Assembly (NCBI RefSeq): GCF_014191775.1
Contig: NZ_JACHXA010000002.1
Span: 248,001-312,000, forward strand
DNA from: Limibacillus halophilus
GTDB lineage: Bacteria; Pseudomonadota; Alphaproteobacteria; Kiloniellales; CECT-8803
Length of the DNA stretch: 64,000 bases
Direction: 5' to 3'
This document shows positions 25,627 through 35,533 of this stretch, one piece after another (within the stretch, counting starts at the first letter, position 1; every line of letters begins with the position of its first letter). The position numbers and the translations under genes are program-made. Under the pieces are notes generated by a model. That model was not told the origin of the DNA. It saw only the letters and a list, made by a program, of their open reading frames with translations, and ran no database searches.

Positions 25627-26877
25627 ATGCTGTTTAAAAAACTGCTCCACTATACTATCCGCGAAGGAGCTCTTCGCCTCATAGACCACAACGGACAGGT
25701 CGAGGTAATCGGCGACGGCACTCCACCTTGTTGCACGCTTAGACTCGTTCGGCCGCAGCGCATGGCAAGACTGCTTAAGAGCCCGGTCCTTGGGATCACC
25801 GAAGGTTACATGGACGGCGACTGGATGATTGAGGATGGCGATGTGCGCACCTTTCTCGATCTAGCGGCGCGGAACTATCACTATTTGGAGACCCATCCCC
25901 TAACCAAACTGGCCGACGCGCTGCTTCGCAGAGGTCGCCGTTTGAAGCAGTTCAATCCCAAGACTAGAGCGCGCAAGAACGTGGCCCACCATTACGATCT
26001 TTCAAGCGAGCTCTATGACCTGTTCCTTGACAGTGACCGCCAGTATTCCTGCGCTTACTTCTTGGACCCGCGCGATGACATCGAAACCGCGCAGACGCAG
26101 AAAAAACGGCACATAGCCGCAAAGCTTCTGCTCGACAGGCCGGGGCTGAAGATCATGGATATCGGCTCGGGCTGGGGCGGGCTTGGGATCAGCCTGGCAA
26201 AGGCAGCCGACTGTACGGTCAAGGGCGTCACGCTATCGATTGAGCAACACAAGCTCTCCAACGAGAGAATCCGAAGAGAAGGCCTTGAATCGAAGATCCG
26301 TTTCGATCTCCAGGACTATCGCGAGGAACAAGACCGATATGACCGTATTGTGTCGGTAGGCATGTTCGAGCACGTCGGCAAGGCCAATTATCGTGAATTT
26401 TTCCGCAAGACCCATGACCTGCTGGCGGATGATGGCGTGTTTCTGCTGCATACCATCGGGCGTCTAAACGAGCCCGGCCCCATCAACCCCTTTATCCGTA
26501 AGTACATCTTTCCAGGCGCCGACGTCCCGACACTATCGGAATTGACGCCGATCATCGAAGAGTCAGGACTTTTGATAACCGATATCGAGGTTCTTCGCCT
26601 GCATTATGCCGAAACGCTCAAGCTCTGGTTCGAGGCCTTCCAGGCTAACCGCGAGAAGATCAAAGCGCTTTATGACGAGCGCTTCTGCCGCATGTGGGAA
26701 ATGTACCTCGTCGGCTGTGAAATGGGCTTTAGACATCAGCACCTGGTGGTTTACCAAATACAACTCGCCAAACAGATCGACACCGTCCCCCTCACCCGCG
26801 ATTACATGTTTGAGTGGGAACGTGCCGCCGACGGCGAGCACAAATCTCAAAGCAAAGACCAAGCCGCAGCGGAGTAG
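25627..26877 (+). CDS. cfa: Cyclopropane-fatty-acyl-phospholipid synthase
   Basis: A 416-residue SAM-dependent enzyme that adds a methylene bridge to unsaturated acyl chains of membrane lipids. The start is the ATG at 25627 (MLFKKLLHYTIREG) with AGGGAGAG upstream. Key parts are HHYDLSSELYDLFLD, YSCAYF, the SAM motif IMDIGSGWGGLGI, GVTLS, SVGMFEHVGKANY and FIRKYIFPGADVPTLSE. Length is a little over the usual 380-400. It is monocistronic, downstream of the 14-bp repeat array. Confidence 0.95.
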   Translation: MLFKKLLHYTIREGALRLIDHNGQVEVIGDGTPPCCTLRLVRPQRMARLLKSPVLGITEGYMDGDWMIEDGDVRTFLDLAARNYHYLETHPLTKLADALLRRGRRLKQFNPKTRARKNVAHHYDLSSELYDLFLDSDRQYSCAYFLDPRDDIETAQTQKKRHIAAKLLLDRPGLKIMDIGSGWGGLGISLAKAADCTVKGVTLSIEQHKLSNERIRREGLESKIRFDLQDYREEQDRYDRIVSVGMFEHVGKANYREFFRKTHDLLADDGVFLLHTIGRLNEPGPINPFIRKYIFPGADVPTLSELTPIIEESGLLITDIEVLRLHYAETLKLWFEAFQANREKIKALYDERFCRMWEMYLVGCEMGFRHQHLVVYQIQLAKQIDTVPLTRDYMFEWERAADGEHKSQSKDQAAAE

Positions 26878-27030
26878 GTTTCCACCCTCCGACGAGTCTG
26901 AATTCAAAAATAACCACGACTCGAGTCGACATGACATTCTTATAGATGAATGTGGGTGCTGGGAAAGTTATCCCCGGTATTACCGCTTTAAATCCTATGT
27001 GAGAACTTCTGGCGCCGTTAGGGTCCAAGA

Positions 27031-28551
27031 ATGGAATCAGGTAGCGCCATCATCCGTCCCCTACATGACCAGGATTCGCAAGTAACTCGCGAGATCCCGG
27101 TCAACTTCGAGGCCGAGCAAGCCTTGCTGGGGGCTTTGCTGTCCAACAATGACGTCATGGAACGAATATCCGACTATCTGGCGCCCGAGCATTTCGCGGA
27201 CCCAGGACACAATCGTATATTCGCGGCCTGCAAGCGGTTGATCGAACGCGGCCAACTGGCAACGCCGGTCACCCTGAAGAATTACTTCGAGCAGGCCGAA
27301 GAACTGAGCGAGGTCGGCGGCGCGCAGTATCTGGCCAAACTCGCGGGCTCGGTGGTTTCGATCATTAACGCATCGGACTATGCGCAAACGATTTATGATC
27401 TGCATTTGCGGCGCCAGCTCATTGGGTTGGGTGAGGATGTCGTCAACGAAGCCTTCAACTATGATCTGGAGATGCCGGCCGTCACCCAGATTGAACTGGC
27501 AGAGGAAAAACTCTACCGGCTCGCCGAGGAAGGCCAGAGCGAAGCCGATCTCAGGCATTTTTCCAAGGCCGTGGAAGAAGCCGTCATCCAAGCAGAGCTT
27601 GCATTTAAAAGAGACGGTCAGCTTGCCGGCGTGGCGACAGGCCTGCGCGACCTCGATCAACTCTTGGGCGGCCTGCACAGTTCGGACTTGCTGATCCTGG
27701 CCGGACGGCCCGCGATGGGCAAGACGGCGTTGGCCACCAATATCGCCTTCAACGCGGCGAAACGCCTGAAGTACGAGACCGATTCCCAAGGAAACAAAAA
27801 GGTCATCGACGGGGCTGTCGTCGGTTTCTTCTCTTTAGAGATGTCGGCGGAGCAGTTAGCCACCCGCATCATGGCCGAGCAGAGCGATATCTCCTCTGAA
27901 AAGATTCGCCGCGGCGACCTTTCCGAACAGGACTTCAACAAGCTGGTGAAGGTGCAGGCTGACCTTGAGCGCCTACCGGTTTACATCGATGACACACCCG
28001 CTATTTCAGTCAGTCAACTGCGCACACGTGCCCGACGCCTCAAGCGGCGCAACGATCTCGGCCTGATTGTCGTTGACTACCTGCAACTGATGCGCCCCAC
28101 GCAAGGTGCGCGCAGCGAGAACCGGGTTCAGGAAATCTCGGATATTTCGCGTGGCCTGAAAGCCATCGCCAAGGAACTCAATGTCCCGGTCCTGGCTTTA
28201 TCCCAGCTTTCGCGCGCCGTCGAACAGCGCGAGGACAAGCGCCCGCAGCTATCCGATCTGCGTGAGTCCGGCTCCATCGAGCAGGATGCGGACGTGGTCA
28301 TGTTCGTCTTCCGCGAGCAGTACTATCTCGAGAAAGCAGAGCCCGTGCGCAAGGCTGACGAGGCGGAGGACCGCTTCAACGAACGGCACGACCTCTGGAA
28401 GGAGCGCTGCGAAAAAGCATACGGCCTGGCCGAGGTGATCATAGGTAAGCAACGCCACGGTCCAACCGGCAAGGTCACGCTTCATTTCGAGGGCTCGGCA
28501 ACGCGCTTCTCCGACTATACAGCCGATGATCATTTGCCGGAGCGTTACTGA
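27031..28551 (+). CDS. dnaB: Replicative DNA helicase DnaB
   Basis: A 506-residue hexameric helicase of the replication fork. The N-terminal domain starts at NFEAEQALLGALLSNND. The RecA-like C-terminal domain has the Walker A loop AGRPAMGKTALATN near residue 228, Walker B LIVVDYLQLM, LSQLSRAVEQREDKRP and the final DLRESGSIEQDADVVMF. AGGG lies about 8 nt before the ATG. It begins a same-strand block with alr, mlaE, mlaF, radA, cvpA and purF, as in many Rhodospirillales. Confidence 0.97.
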   Translation: MESGSAIIRPLHDQDSQVTREIPVNFEAEQALLGALLSNNDVMERISDYLAPEHFADPGHNRIFAACKRLIERGQLATPVTLKNYFEQAEELSEVGGAQYLAKLAGSVVSIINASDYAQTIYDLHLRRQLIGLGEDVVNEAFNYDLEMPAVTQIELAEEKLYRLAEEGQSEADLRHFSKAVEEAVIQAELAFKRDGQLAGVATGLRDLDQLLGGLHSSDLLILAGRPAMGKTALATNIAFNAAKRLKYETDSQGNKKVIDGAVVGFFSLEMSAEQLATRIMAEQSDISSEKIRRGDLSEQDFNKLVKVQADLERLPVYIDDTPAISVSQLRTRARRLKRRNDLGLIVVDYLQLMRPTQGARSENRVQEISDISRGLKAIAKELNVPVLALSQLSRAVEQREDKRPQLSDLRESGSIEQDADVVMFVFREQYYLEKAEPVRKADEAEDRFNERHDLWKERCEKAYGLAEVIIGKQRHGPTGKVTLHFEGSATRFSDYTADDHLPERY

Positions 28552-28554
28552 GCT

Positions 28555-29697
28555 ATGGCCGACCACGTGCCGGGTTCCAAGGTGGACGTCTCTTCCATTG
28601 CCTGCGGGCGTCTGACGATCAATCTTTCGGCGCTGGCGGAAAACTACCGGCTTCTAGCCGCCAAGGTTGCGCCCGCGGCCTGTGCGGCGGTTGTGAAGGC
28701 CGATGCCTATGGCTTGGGAATCGAGAAAGTGGTTCCGGTTCTAGTTCAAGCCGGTGCACGCCTGTTCTTCGCCGCACTTCCCGAAGAAGGGCGAAAAGTT
28801 CGCCGCCTTCTCGATGCCATGGGTGCGAGCGCCGATGTCTATGTTCTTGCCGGCCTGGTACCCGGCACAGCGGCGCTCTATTTGGATGAGGGTGTCATTC
28901 CCGTCCTGAACGATCTCGCTCAGGTGGAAAACTGGGCCAGACTCTCGACGGAGCGAAACGGGACGCCCCTGCCCTGTGCACTGCATATCGACAGCGGCAT
29001 GAACCGGTTGGGACTCGATTCGGAGGAGCTTGAGCGTCTGCTGTCACAGCCGCAGTTGCTCGCGGCCTTGGATCTTCGGGTGATCATGAGCCACCTTTGT
29101 AGCGCCGATGAGCCCGACAACTCACTGAATGACGAGCAACACACACTGTTCTCCAGGGCGCTTTCCCGCCTGCCTAAATCAGCGGCGAGTTTGGCCAATT
29201 CGTCCGGCATTTTTCTGGGCCAACGCTTTCATTTCGACCTGGCGCGCCCGGGGATCGCACTTTATGGCTGCAACCCAACGCCCGGCAAACCCAACCCAAT
29301 GCATCAAGTGGTTACGCTTGAAGGAAAAATCCTTCAGGTTCGCGGAATTGACGCTCCTCAGAGCGTTGGCTATGGTGCGACCTACCGAGTTACGGGTCCG
29401 GGGCGCATCGCCACGGTAGGAGTGGGCTATGCGGACGGATATCTTCGTAGCCTTTCCAATAAGGGCAGAGCATTCGCGCAAGGTGTCGCCTTGCCACTGG
29501 TAGGGCGGGTGTCAATGGATTTGACCACCTTTGACATCAGCGCGCTTGCAGAAGGCAGCCTCAAGCCCGGCGACTGGGTGGAACTAATTGGCGAGAACGT
29601 TACCCTCGATGAGGTTGGCCATACCGCCGGAACGATAGGATACGAGATACTGACGGACCTGGGTCGTCGCTATCACCGCGTCTACGAAGACGCCTGA
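28555..29697 (+). CDS. alr: Alanine racemase
   Basis: A 380-residue PLP enzyme that makes D-alanine for peptidoglycan. The PLP lysine is in VVKADAYGLG (about residues 46-55). GVGYADGYLR carries the family's active-site region of the C-terminal barrel domain, followed by GRVSMDLTTFDI. The start is 3 bp after the dnaB stop, so translation is probably coupled. Whether it is the biosynthetic or a catabolic racemase cannot be told, but the dnaB-alr pairing is conserved. Confidence 0.95.
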   Translation: MADHVPGSKVDVSSIACGRLTINLSALAENYRLLAAKVAPAACAAVVKADAYGLGIEKVVPVLVQAGARLFFAALPEEGRKVRRLLDAMGASADVYVLAGLVPGTAALYLDEGVIPVLNDLAQVENWARLSTERNGTPLPCALHIDSGMNRLGLDSEELERLLSQPQLLAALDLRVIMSHLCSADEPDNSLNDEQHTLFSRALSRLPKSAASLANSSGIFLGQRFHFDLARPGIALYGCNPTPGKPNPMHQVVTLEGKILQVRGIDAPQSVGYGATYRVTGPGRIATVGVGYADGYLRSLSNKGRAFAQGVALPLVGRVSMDLTTFDISALAEGSLKPGDWVELIGENVTLDEVGHTAGTIGYEILTDLGRRYHRVYEDA

Positions 29698-29723
29698 ATT
29701 TTTAGGGGATAAGAGCCGCCCAC

Positions 29724-30497
29724 ATGCCGATTTTGCAGCCTATCGGTCAGCTAGTCCTCCGCCTCCTGGAAAAGATCGGACGGCTCGTGCTCTTTGCAGG
29801 CCTGGCAGTGTCTCATTGCCTGCGCCCGCCGTTTTATCCGCGCCTCATTCTGCGCCAGATGCTCGATATCGGATTCTACTCGCTGCCGGTCGTAGGTTTG
29901 ACCGCGATTTTCACGGGCATGGTGCTCGCTTTGCAAAGCTACACCGGCTTTGCGCGATTTTCCGCCGAGAGCGCCATTCCCAACGTCGTGGTCGTTTCTA
30001 TTACGCGCGAATTGGGGCCGGTTCTGGCGGGCCTGATGGTCGCGGGCCGTGTCGGCGCAGCGCTTGCAGCGGAAATCGGCACGATGCGCGTGACAGAGCA
30101 AATCGATGCGTTGACGACGCTCGCCACCAATCCCTTCAAGTATCTGATTGCGCCACGCATCATAGCCGGGATCGCGATGTTGCCCTTGCTGGTCTTGGTG
30201 GCGGACATCATCGGCGTGTTCGGCGGCTATTTGGTTTCGGTTTACAAACTCGGCTTCAATCCGAGCAACTACCTGAAGAACACCGTGGATTTCCTTCAGC
30301 CAACCGATGTGATTTCCGGTCTGGTGAAGGCTGCGGTCTTCGGGTTCCTGGTCAGTTTGATGGGCTGCTATCACGGCTACCATTCGCGCGGCGGTGCGCA
30401 GGGTGTAGGGACCGCAACGACCAATGCCGTGGTCTCCGCTTCGATCCTGATCCTGTCCTTCAACTACGTCATAACGGAGCTCTTTTTCTCACGATGA
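29724..30497 (+). CDS. mlaE: MlaE-family lipid ABC transporter permease
   Basis: A 257-residue inner-membrane permease of the MlaE/DUF140 family, which moves phospholipids between inner and outer membranes to keep outer-membrane asymmetry. Family segments include FYSLPVVGLTAIFTGMVLALQ, ITRELGPVLAGLMVAGRVGAA, EIGTMRVTEQIDAL and FLVSLMGCYHGYHSRGGAQGVG. It overlaps the ATPase gene by ATGA at 30494-30497. No mlaD, mlaC or mlaB gene follows, so the periplasmic partners must be encoded elsewhere. Confidence 0.93.
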   Translation: MPILQPIGQLVLRLLEKIGRLVLFAGLAVSHCLRPPFYPRLILRQMLDIGFYSLPVVGLTAIFTGMVLALQSYTGFARFSAESAIPNVVVVSITRELGPVLAGLMVAGRVGAALAAEIGTMRVTEQIDALTTLATNPFKYLIAPRIIAGIAMLPLLVLVADIIGVFGGYLVSVYKLGFNPSNYLKNTVDFLQPTDVISGLVKAAVFGFLVSLMGCYHGYHSRGGAQGVGTATTNAVVSASILILSFNYVITELFFSR

Positions 30498-31279
30498 CGG
30501 ATACCAGCACTGTTCCCATGATCCGCATGCAAGGGGTTGCTAAATCCTTCGGCCCCAAGAAGGTTCTGCGTGGTGTGGACCTGGACCTTGCCCGCGGCGA
30601 GTCGCTGGTCATCATTGGCGGGTCGGGCAGCGGCAAATCCGTTATGTTGAAGTGCATCCTAGGCCTTGTGGAACCCGATGCGGGAGTGATCGAGGTTGAA
30701 GGAACGGAAGTGACCGGGCTCAGTGGCCAGGCGCGTGACACGGTCAATCGCAAGATTGGCATGCTGTTCCAGAACGCAGCGCTCTTTGATTCCCTCAACG
30801 TTTGGCAGAACGTCGCCTTTGGCCTCATCCAGGGCGAAGGTATGGGCAGCAAGCAAGCCAAAGATATCGCCTACGACAAGCTCGCGGCGGTCGGCCTCAG
30901 TGCCGAGGTTGGTGAGCTATCGCCGGCGGAGCTGTCCGGCGGCATGAAAAAACGCGTCGGCCTGGCGCGCGCGATCGCCACGGAACCGGCGATCATCTTT
31001 TTTGATGAGCCGACAACCGGCCTGGACCCGATCATGGCAGACGTCATCAACGAGCTGATCGTCGAAACGGTCACCAAGCTGGGCGCAACGGCGCTCTCGA
31101 TCACCCACGACATGGCCAGTGCCCGGAAAATCGGCCACCGTGTCGCCATGCTCTTTGAAGGCCGCATTATCTGGACCGGCCCGGTAGAAGAAATAGATCA
31201 CTCCGGAAACGATCACGTGGATCAGTTCATCAACGGCCGTGCCGAAGGACCGATCCGCATGCAGGTGCGTGCCCCTTAG
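30494..31279 (+). CDS. mlaF: MlaF-family lipid ABC transporter ATP-binding protein
   Basis: A 261-residue ATPase partner of the MlaE-type permease. The true start is the ATG at 30494 (MTDTSTVPMIRMQG). It has Walker A GGSGSGKSVM, signature LSGGMKKRVGLARAI, Walker B IIFFDEPTTGLDP and the late THDMASARKIGHRVAML typical of MlaF. The stop is 25 bp before the radA start. Confidence 0.93.
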   Translation: MTDTSTVPMIRMQGVAKSFGPKKVLRGVDLDLARGESLVIIGGSGSGKSVMLKCILGLVEPDAGVIEVEGTEVTGLSGQARDTVNRKIGMLFQNAALFDSLNVWQNVAFGLIQGEGMGSKQAKDIAYDKLAAVGLSAEVGELSPAELSGGMKKRVGLARAIATEPAIIFFDEPTTGLDPIMADVINELIVETVTKLGATALSITHDMASARKIGHRVAMLFEGRIIWTGPVEEIDHSGNDHVDQFINGRAEGPIRMQVRAP

Positions 31280-31304
31280 CGGAAGACAGGAGGAGAGCGC
31301 CAGA

Positions 31305-32720
31305 ATGGCTAAGCTCCAGACCCGCTACGTCTGTCAGTCCTGTGGCGCCAGCTACTCAAAGTGGACCGGACGCTGTGATGCCTGCGAGGAGTGGAACAGC
31401 GTTGTGGAGGAAGCGCCGCGCGATTCCGTCCCCGGTGGTCTGAAACGTAGCAGCGGCAACCGCGCCCGCCGCGTCCAGTTTCAACCGTTGCAAGGCAGCA
31501 GCGAGCCCCTTCCCCGTCGCACTAGCGGCATCGCCGAGTTCGACCGTGTCTGTGGCGGCGGTCTCGTCCCTGGCTCGGCAGTGTTGATCGGCGGCGACCC
31601 CGGCATCGGAAAATCGACGCTGTTATTGCAGGTGGTGGCGGCCCTGGCGCGCTCGGGAACGTCGGCGGCCTACGTATCCGGCGAAGAAGCCATTGATCAG
31701 ATACGCCTGCGGGCGAGCCGCCTTGGCCTGGCTGACAGCCCTGTTGATCTTGCCTCGGCGACGTCCGTCGGCGATATCGCCGACAGCCTCGACAGCGCCG
31801 ATGCACCGGTCATCGTCGTGATCGATTCCATCCAGACGATGTTCGTCGAGAACCTGGACTCCGCCCCGGGCACGGTCTCCCAGGTCAGGGCGAGCGCCCA
31901 GGCTTTGATCCGCTTGGCCAAAGAACGCGGGTTCACCCTGTTGCTGGTTGGCCACGTCACCAAGGAAGGCGTGATCGCGGGACCCAAGGTACTGGAGCAC
32001 ATGGTCGATGCGGTTTTGACATTCGAAGGCGAGCGCGGGCATCAGTTCCGAATCCTGCGCGCCACCAAGAACCGCTTTGGCGCCACCGACGAGATCGGCG
32101 TCTTCGAGATGACGGATAGGGGCCTCGAAGAGGTCGCCAACCCCAGCGCCCTGTTCCTCGCGGATAGACAGCACGCGGTTTCCGGTGCCGCGGTTTTTGC
32201 CGGCATGGAGGGAACGCGGCCGCTCCTGGTTGAACTTCAGGCATTGGTTTCTAACTCACCGCTGGGAACGCCTCGGCGTGCCGTGGTGGGGTGGGACGGA
32301 AACCGCCTCTCCATGGTCCTGGCGGTGCTGGAGACGCGTTGTGGGCTTTCCTTCGCGGGCAAGGATGTTTATCTGAACGTCGCGGGTGGTTTAAAGGTTA
32401 ATGAACCGGCCGCGGATCTGGCCGTTGCAGCGGCTTTGGTTTCAGCTCTAAGCGACAGACCCGTGCCGATGGATTGCGTTGTTTTCGGCGAGATTGGGCT
32501 TTCCGGCGAGATTCGCGTGGTGGGGCAGAGCGAGGCCCGCCTCAAGGAAGCCGAGAAACTTGGTTTCGCATCGGCCATTTTACCGGACCAGCGACAGCGG
32601 CGCGGCGGCCGGAACGTCGCGCCCGGACTGCAAAGAAAGCCTTGCGAGCACCTGCGCGACCTGGTGGCGATCGTTGCGGGTGGGCCTAGAAATTTGGCTG
32701 ATAGTGACAGCGAATTGTAA
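31305..32720 (+). CDS. radA: DNA repair protein RadA
   Basis: A 471-residue branch-migration ATPase acting in recombinational repair. The N-terminal zinc finger is CQSCGASYSKWTGRCDACEEW (two CxxC pairs). Walker A is GGDPGIGKSTLLLQ, Walker B is VIVVIDSIQT, and the RadA signature appears as KNRFGATDEIGVFEM. A Lon-protease-like C-terminal domain holds NVAGGLKVNEPAADLA. The start at 31305 has a strong AGGAGGAG upstream; the longer frame before it overlaps mlaF. Length is normal. Confidence 0.96.
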   Translation: MAKLQTRYVCQSCGASYSKWTGRCDACEEWNSVVEEAPRDSVPGGLKRSSGNRARRVQFQPLQGSSEPLPRRTSGIAEFDRVCGGGLVPGSAVLIGGDPGIGKSTLLLQVVAALARSGTSAAYVSGEEAIDQIRLRASRLGLADSPVDLASATSVGDIADSLDSADAPVIVVIDSIQTMFVENLDSAPGTVSQVRASAQALIRLAKERGFTLLLVGHVTKEGVIAGPKVLEHMVDAVLTFEGERGHQFRILRATKNRFGATDEIGVFEMTDRGLEEVANPSALFLADRQHAVSGAAVFAGMEGTRPLLVELQALVSNSPLGTPRRAVVGWDGNRLSMVLAVLETRCGLSFAGKDVYLNVAGGLKVNEPAADLAVAAALVSALSDRPVPMDCVVFGEIGLSGEIRVVGQSEARLKEAEKLGFASAILPDQRQRRGGRNVAPGLQRKPCEHLRDLVAIVAGGPRNLADSDSEL

Positions 32721-32817
32721 CATGAGTGAAACCGGGGCGTGACAAAGCGGGTCATAAACGCCTAAAAGACCCACGCAGACTGCCTGACCCCACGATGAGG
32801 GTGCGAAAAGAGTCAAG

Positions 32818-33516
32818 ATGGACTCACTGCCGATCAACACTGTCGACCTAGCCGTTGCAGGCGTCCTGATAATCTCGGGCCTGATCGCTTTCATGCGCGG
32901 TCTGGTGCACGAGGTTCTTTCCGTTTCTGCCTGGATCGGCGCAGGGTTTGCCACACTTTACGGCTACCCCTACCTGACACCCTATGTGATGGAGTTCATA
33001 GCGAGCGAGCTGATCGCGCAGGTCATTGCAGGCGTGGGAGTCTTCATAGCCGTCTTGATTGTGATATCCTTGATATCCCACGGCCTGTCGCGCCGGGTGA
33101 GGGAATCCGCGTTAGGCGCCCTCGACCGCTCGCTCGGGTTCATTTTCGGATTGCTGCGTGGCGCTTTCCTCGTTTGCCTTACATGGTTGGTCTTTGCCTG
33201 GATGGTGCAACCAGATGAAAGGCCTGAATGGATTACCCAGGCCAAGGTCGTCCCCGTTGTTAAGCTTGGCGCCGAGCTTTTGGTCGACCTTGTTCCGGAA
33301 AGCGCCAAAGAGGACGGCGCAGATGCAATAACCAGCGCTCAGGATAAGGCGCAAGAAACGCTTCGCGACCAGGTGCGCAAGGAAGTCGACCGGCAGATGG
33401 ACGAGGTCATGGCACCGCGGAGCGAACCTCAGGGGGAGCAACCCTCGAGTGGCGATCAGGGCTATTCACAAGACCAACGCGACTCGTTGAATGGTTTGAT
33501 AGAGAACCAACAATAG
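32818..33516 (+). CDS. cvpA: CvpA family membrane protein
   Basis: A 232-residue protein with four predicted transmembrane segments within the first 130 residues, starting with LPINTVDLAVAGVLIISGLI and including RGLVHEVLSVSAWIGAGFA. The C-terminal 100 residues are hydrophilic and rich in Gln, Glu and Asp. CvpA was named for colicin V production. Its role in envelope homeostasis is not well defined. Its place just before purF is conserved in Proteobacteria. Confidence 0.9.
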   Translation: MDSLPINTVDLAVAGVLIISGLIAFMRGLVHEVLSVSAWIGAGFATLYGYPYLTPYVMEFIASELIAQVIAGVGVFIAVLIVISLISHGLSRRVRESALGALDRSLGFIFGLLRGAFLVCLTWLVFAWMVQPDERPEWITQAKVVPVVKLGAELLVDLVPESAKEDGADAITSAQDKAQETLRDQVRKEVDRQMDEVMAPRSEPQGEQPSSGDQGYSQDQRDSLNGLIENQQ

Positions 33517-33540
33517 AGCTTTCCCAATGGAGCGAAATTT

Positions 33541-35004
33541 ATGCTGACGACCAACCCCTTCGATAGAACCGATGACGACAAACTGCACGAGGAGTGTGGC
33601 GTTTTCGGAGTCTTCGGGCACAAGGATGCGGCAAGCCTGACCGCGCTGGGGCTGCACGCCTTGCAGCACAGGGGCCAGGAAGCTGCGGGTATCGTCAGCT
33701 ACGACGGCAAGCAGTTCCACAGCCATAAGGATATGGGACACGTCGGCGACATCTTCGGCAAGCCGACGATCATGGAAAAGATCGCCGGCCAAGCCGCTAT
33801 CGGTCACACCCGCTACGCAACGACCGGCGATACGATTCTGCGCAATGTCCAGCCGTTGTTTGCCGATTTCGCCTCAGGCGGATTCGCCTTGGCGCACAAT
33901 GGCAACCTGACAAACGCCATCAATCTACGGCGCGCCCTGGTGCAACGCGGCTCGCTTTTCCAATCGACATCGGATACCGAGACCATCATCCATCTGATGG
34001 CGACCACAACCGGAGATTCGGTGATCGAGCGGCTGATAGCCGCCCTCCATCAAGTCGAAGGCGCTTATTCCCTGGTCGCAGTCTTCAAGGATGCCGTGAT
34101 TGGCGTCCGCGATCCATTGGGTGTGCGTCCGTTGGTGCTCGGCAAGTTGGGCGACGCCCACATCCTGGCGTCGGAAACCTGTGCTCTGGATATCATCGGC
34201 GCCGATCTGGTACGCGAGTTGGACGCTGGCGAGATGGTCGTGCTGTCGAGCGAAGGGGTAAAAACCCTGAAGCCCTTCGCGGTCAAGGAGCGCCGCTTCT
34301 GTATCTTCGAATACATCTATTTTGCTCGCCCCGATTCCATCATGGAAAACCGCTCGGTTTACGATGCGCGTAAACGTATCGGCGCAGAGTTGGCGCGAGA
34401 GAGCCACGTCCCCGCCGACGTCGTGGTACCGGTGCCGGACTCCGGTGTTCCCGCAGCGCTTGGTTACGCCGAGCATTCCGAAATTCCTTTCCAGTTCGGT
34501 ATCATTCGCAATCACTACGTGGGCCGGACCTTCATTGAGCCGACCGACCAGATTCGACATCTGGGTGTGAAGCTGAAGCACAACGCCAACCGCGCCCATC
34601 TGGAAGGCCGCCGGGTGATCTTGGTGGACGATTCCATCGTTCGCGGCACAACCTCAACCAAGATCGTCGAGATGGTCCGTTCAGCCGGCGCCACGGAAGT
34701 GCATATGCGCGTCGCCGCTCCTCCAACCCGTCATTCATGCTTCTACGGAGTTGACACGCCCGAGCGCGATGAACTGCTCGCCGGACGCTTCGATGAAAAA
34801 GGCATGGCTGATTTTATCGGCGTGGATAGCCTTGCCTTCATTTCCATAGACGGCCTTTATCGTGCCATGGGTTATGATGCGCGCGACATGAAGAAGCCGC
34901 AGTTCTGCGATGCCTGTTTCACCGGCGATTATCCAACGCGTCTGACCGATCAGGACAGTTCTGATCGTACATCTCAACTCTCACTGCTCGACGACGGCAG
35001 ATAG
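33541..35004 (+). CDS. purF: Amidophosphoribosyltransferase
   Basis: A 487-residue enzyme for the first committed step of purine synthesis. A short propeptide precedes the N-terminal nucleophile cysteine in HEECGVFGVFG (about residue 19). GHTRYATTG and the PRPP loop VILVDDSIVRGTTS are present. Cysteines in RRFCIFEYIYF, HSCFYGVD and FCDACFTGD match the [4Fe-4S] ligands of the Bacillus-type enzyme, so an Fe-S form is likely. A GGAG site precedes the ATG by 8 nt. Confidence 0.97.
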   Translation: MLTTNPFDRTDDDKLHEECGVFGVFGHKDAASLTALGLHALQHRGQEAAGIVSYDGKQFHSHKDMGHVGDIFGKPTIMEKIAGQAAIGHTRYATTGDTILRNVQPLFADFASGGFALAHNGNLTNAINLRRALVQRGSLFQSTSDTETIIHLMATTTGDSVIERLIAALHQVEGAYSLVAVFKDAVIGVRDPLGVRPLVLGKLGDAHILASETCALDIIGADLVRELDAGEMVVLSSEGVKTLKPFAVKERRFCIFEYIYFARPDSIMENRSVYDARKRIGAELARESHVPADVVVPVPDSGVPAALGYAEHSEIPFQFGIIRNHYVGRTFIEPTDQIRHLGVKLKHNANRAHLEGRRVILVDDSIVRGTTSTKIVEMVRSAGATEVHMRVAAPPTRHSCFYGVDTPERDELLAGRFDEKGMADFIGVDSLAFISIDGLYRAMGYDARDMKKPQFCDACFTGDYPTRLTDQDSSDRTSQLSLLDDGR

Positions 35005-35017
35005 GGATAAGCGTGAT

Positions 35018-35533
35018 ATGCAGCGTCTCGGGACCCGGTTGGCAGATTTTCTAACCGGTGCCGCGGGGGCCTTGCTAACGTCTCAGTTTCCGGCATTCTA
35101 CGGACAGTACCTACAAAGCCTCGGCGGGCGTCTCGATCAGGCACGCTTACAGGCGGAAAGACTACGAGATGTGGCAGATTCCCTTGATCTGCCACTGGAG
35201 CTCTACCTCCAGCGCCTACTGACAAACAGTGACGCGGCCATCCAATTTTCCGGTCGGCTCCACACTGAGATCCTGAAAGATGAAGCGCGTCTGACCCAAG
35301 CTTTCCGCCAGCTTTCCGAAGCGGCGTTTTGGGAGCGCCCTTTGGTTTTTGCCCGCAACTTCGAGCTCGCCATCGGCCAGGGCACCGCCGAACGGTTTCA
35401 ACCGGCTTTTCCGATCACACTGGAAGGCTTTGCCTATACAGGGCTTGGACTGCTATTAGGGCTCGGAGTTTTGTATGGCTCGAAGAAGGCCGTAGCCCAA
35501 TTGAGATCGACGAAAGTAAGGAACCCTGCATGA
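35018..35533 (+). CDS. DUF2937-like protein of unknown function
   Basis: A 171-residue protein beginning MQRLGTRLADFLTGAAGALL. It contains the FPAFYGQYLQSLGGRLDQAR stretch I associate with DUF2937. A long amphipathic helical middle is followed by one transmembrane helix near residues 136-156 (GFAYTGLGLLLGLGVLYG), so it is probably anchored in the inner membrane. The function is unknown. It lies 13 bp after purF, and its stop overlaps the SDR start by ATGA, so it is translated with that gene. Confidence 0.75.
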   Translation: MQRLGTRLADFLTGAAGALLTSQFPAFYGQYLQSLGGRLDQARLQAERLRDVADSLDLPLELYLQRLLTNSDAAIQFSGRLHTEILKDEARLTQAFRQLSEAAFWERPLVFARNFELAIGQGTAERFQPAFPITLEGFAYTGLGLLLGLGVLYGSKKAVAQLRSTKVRNPA

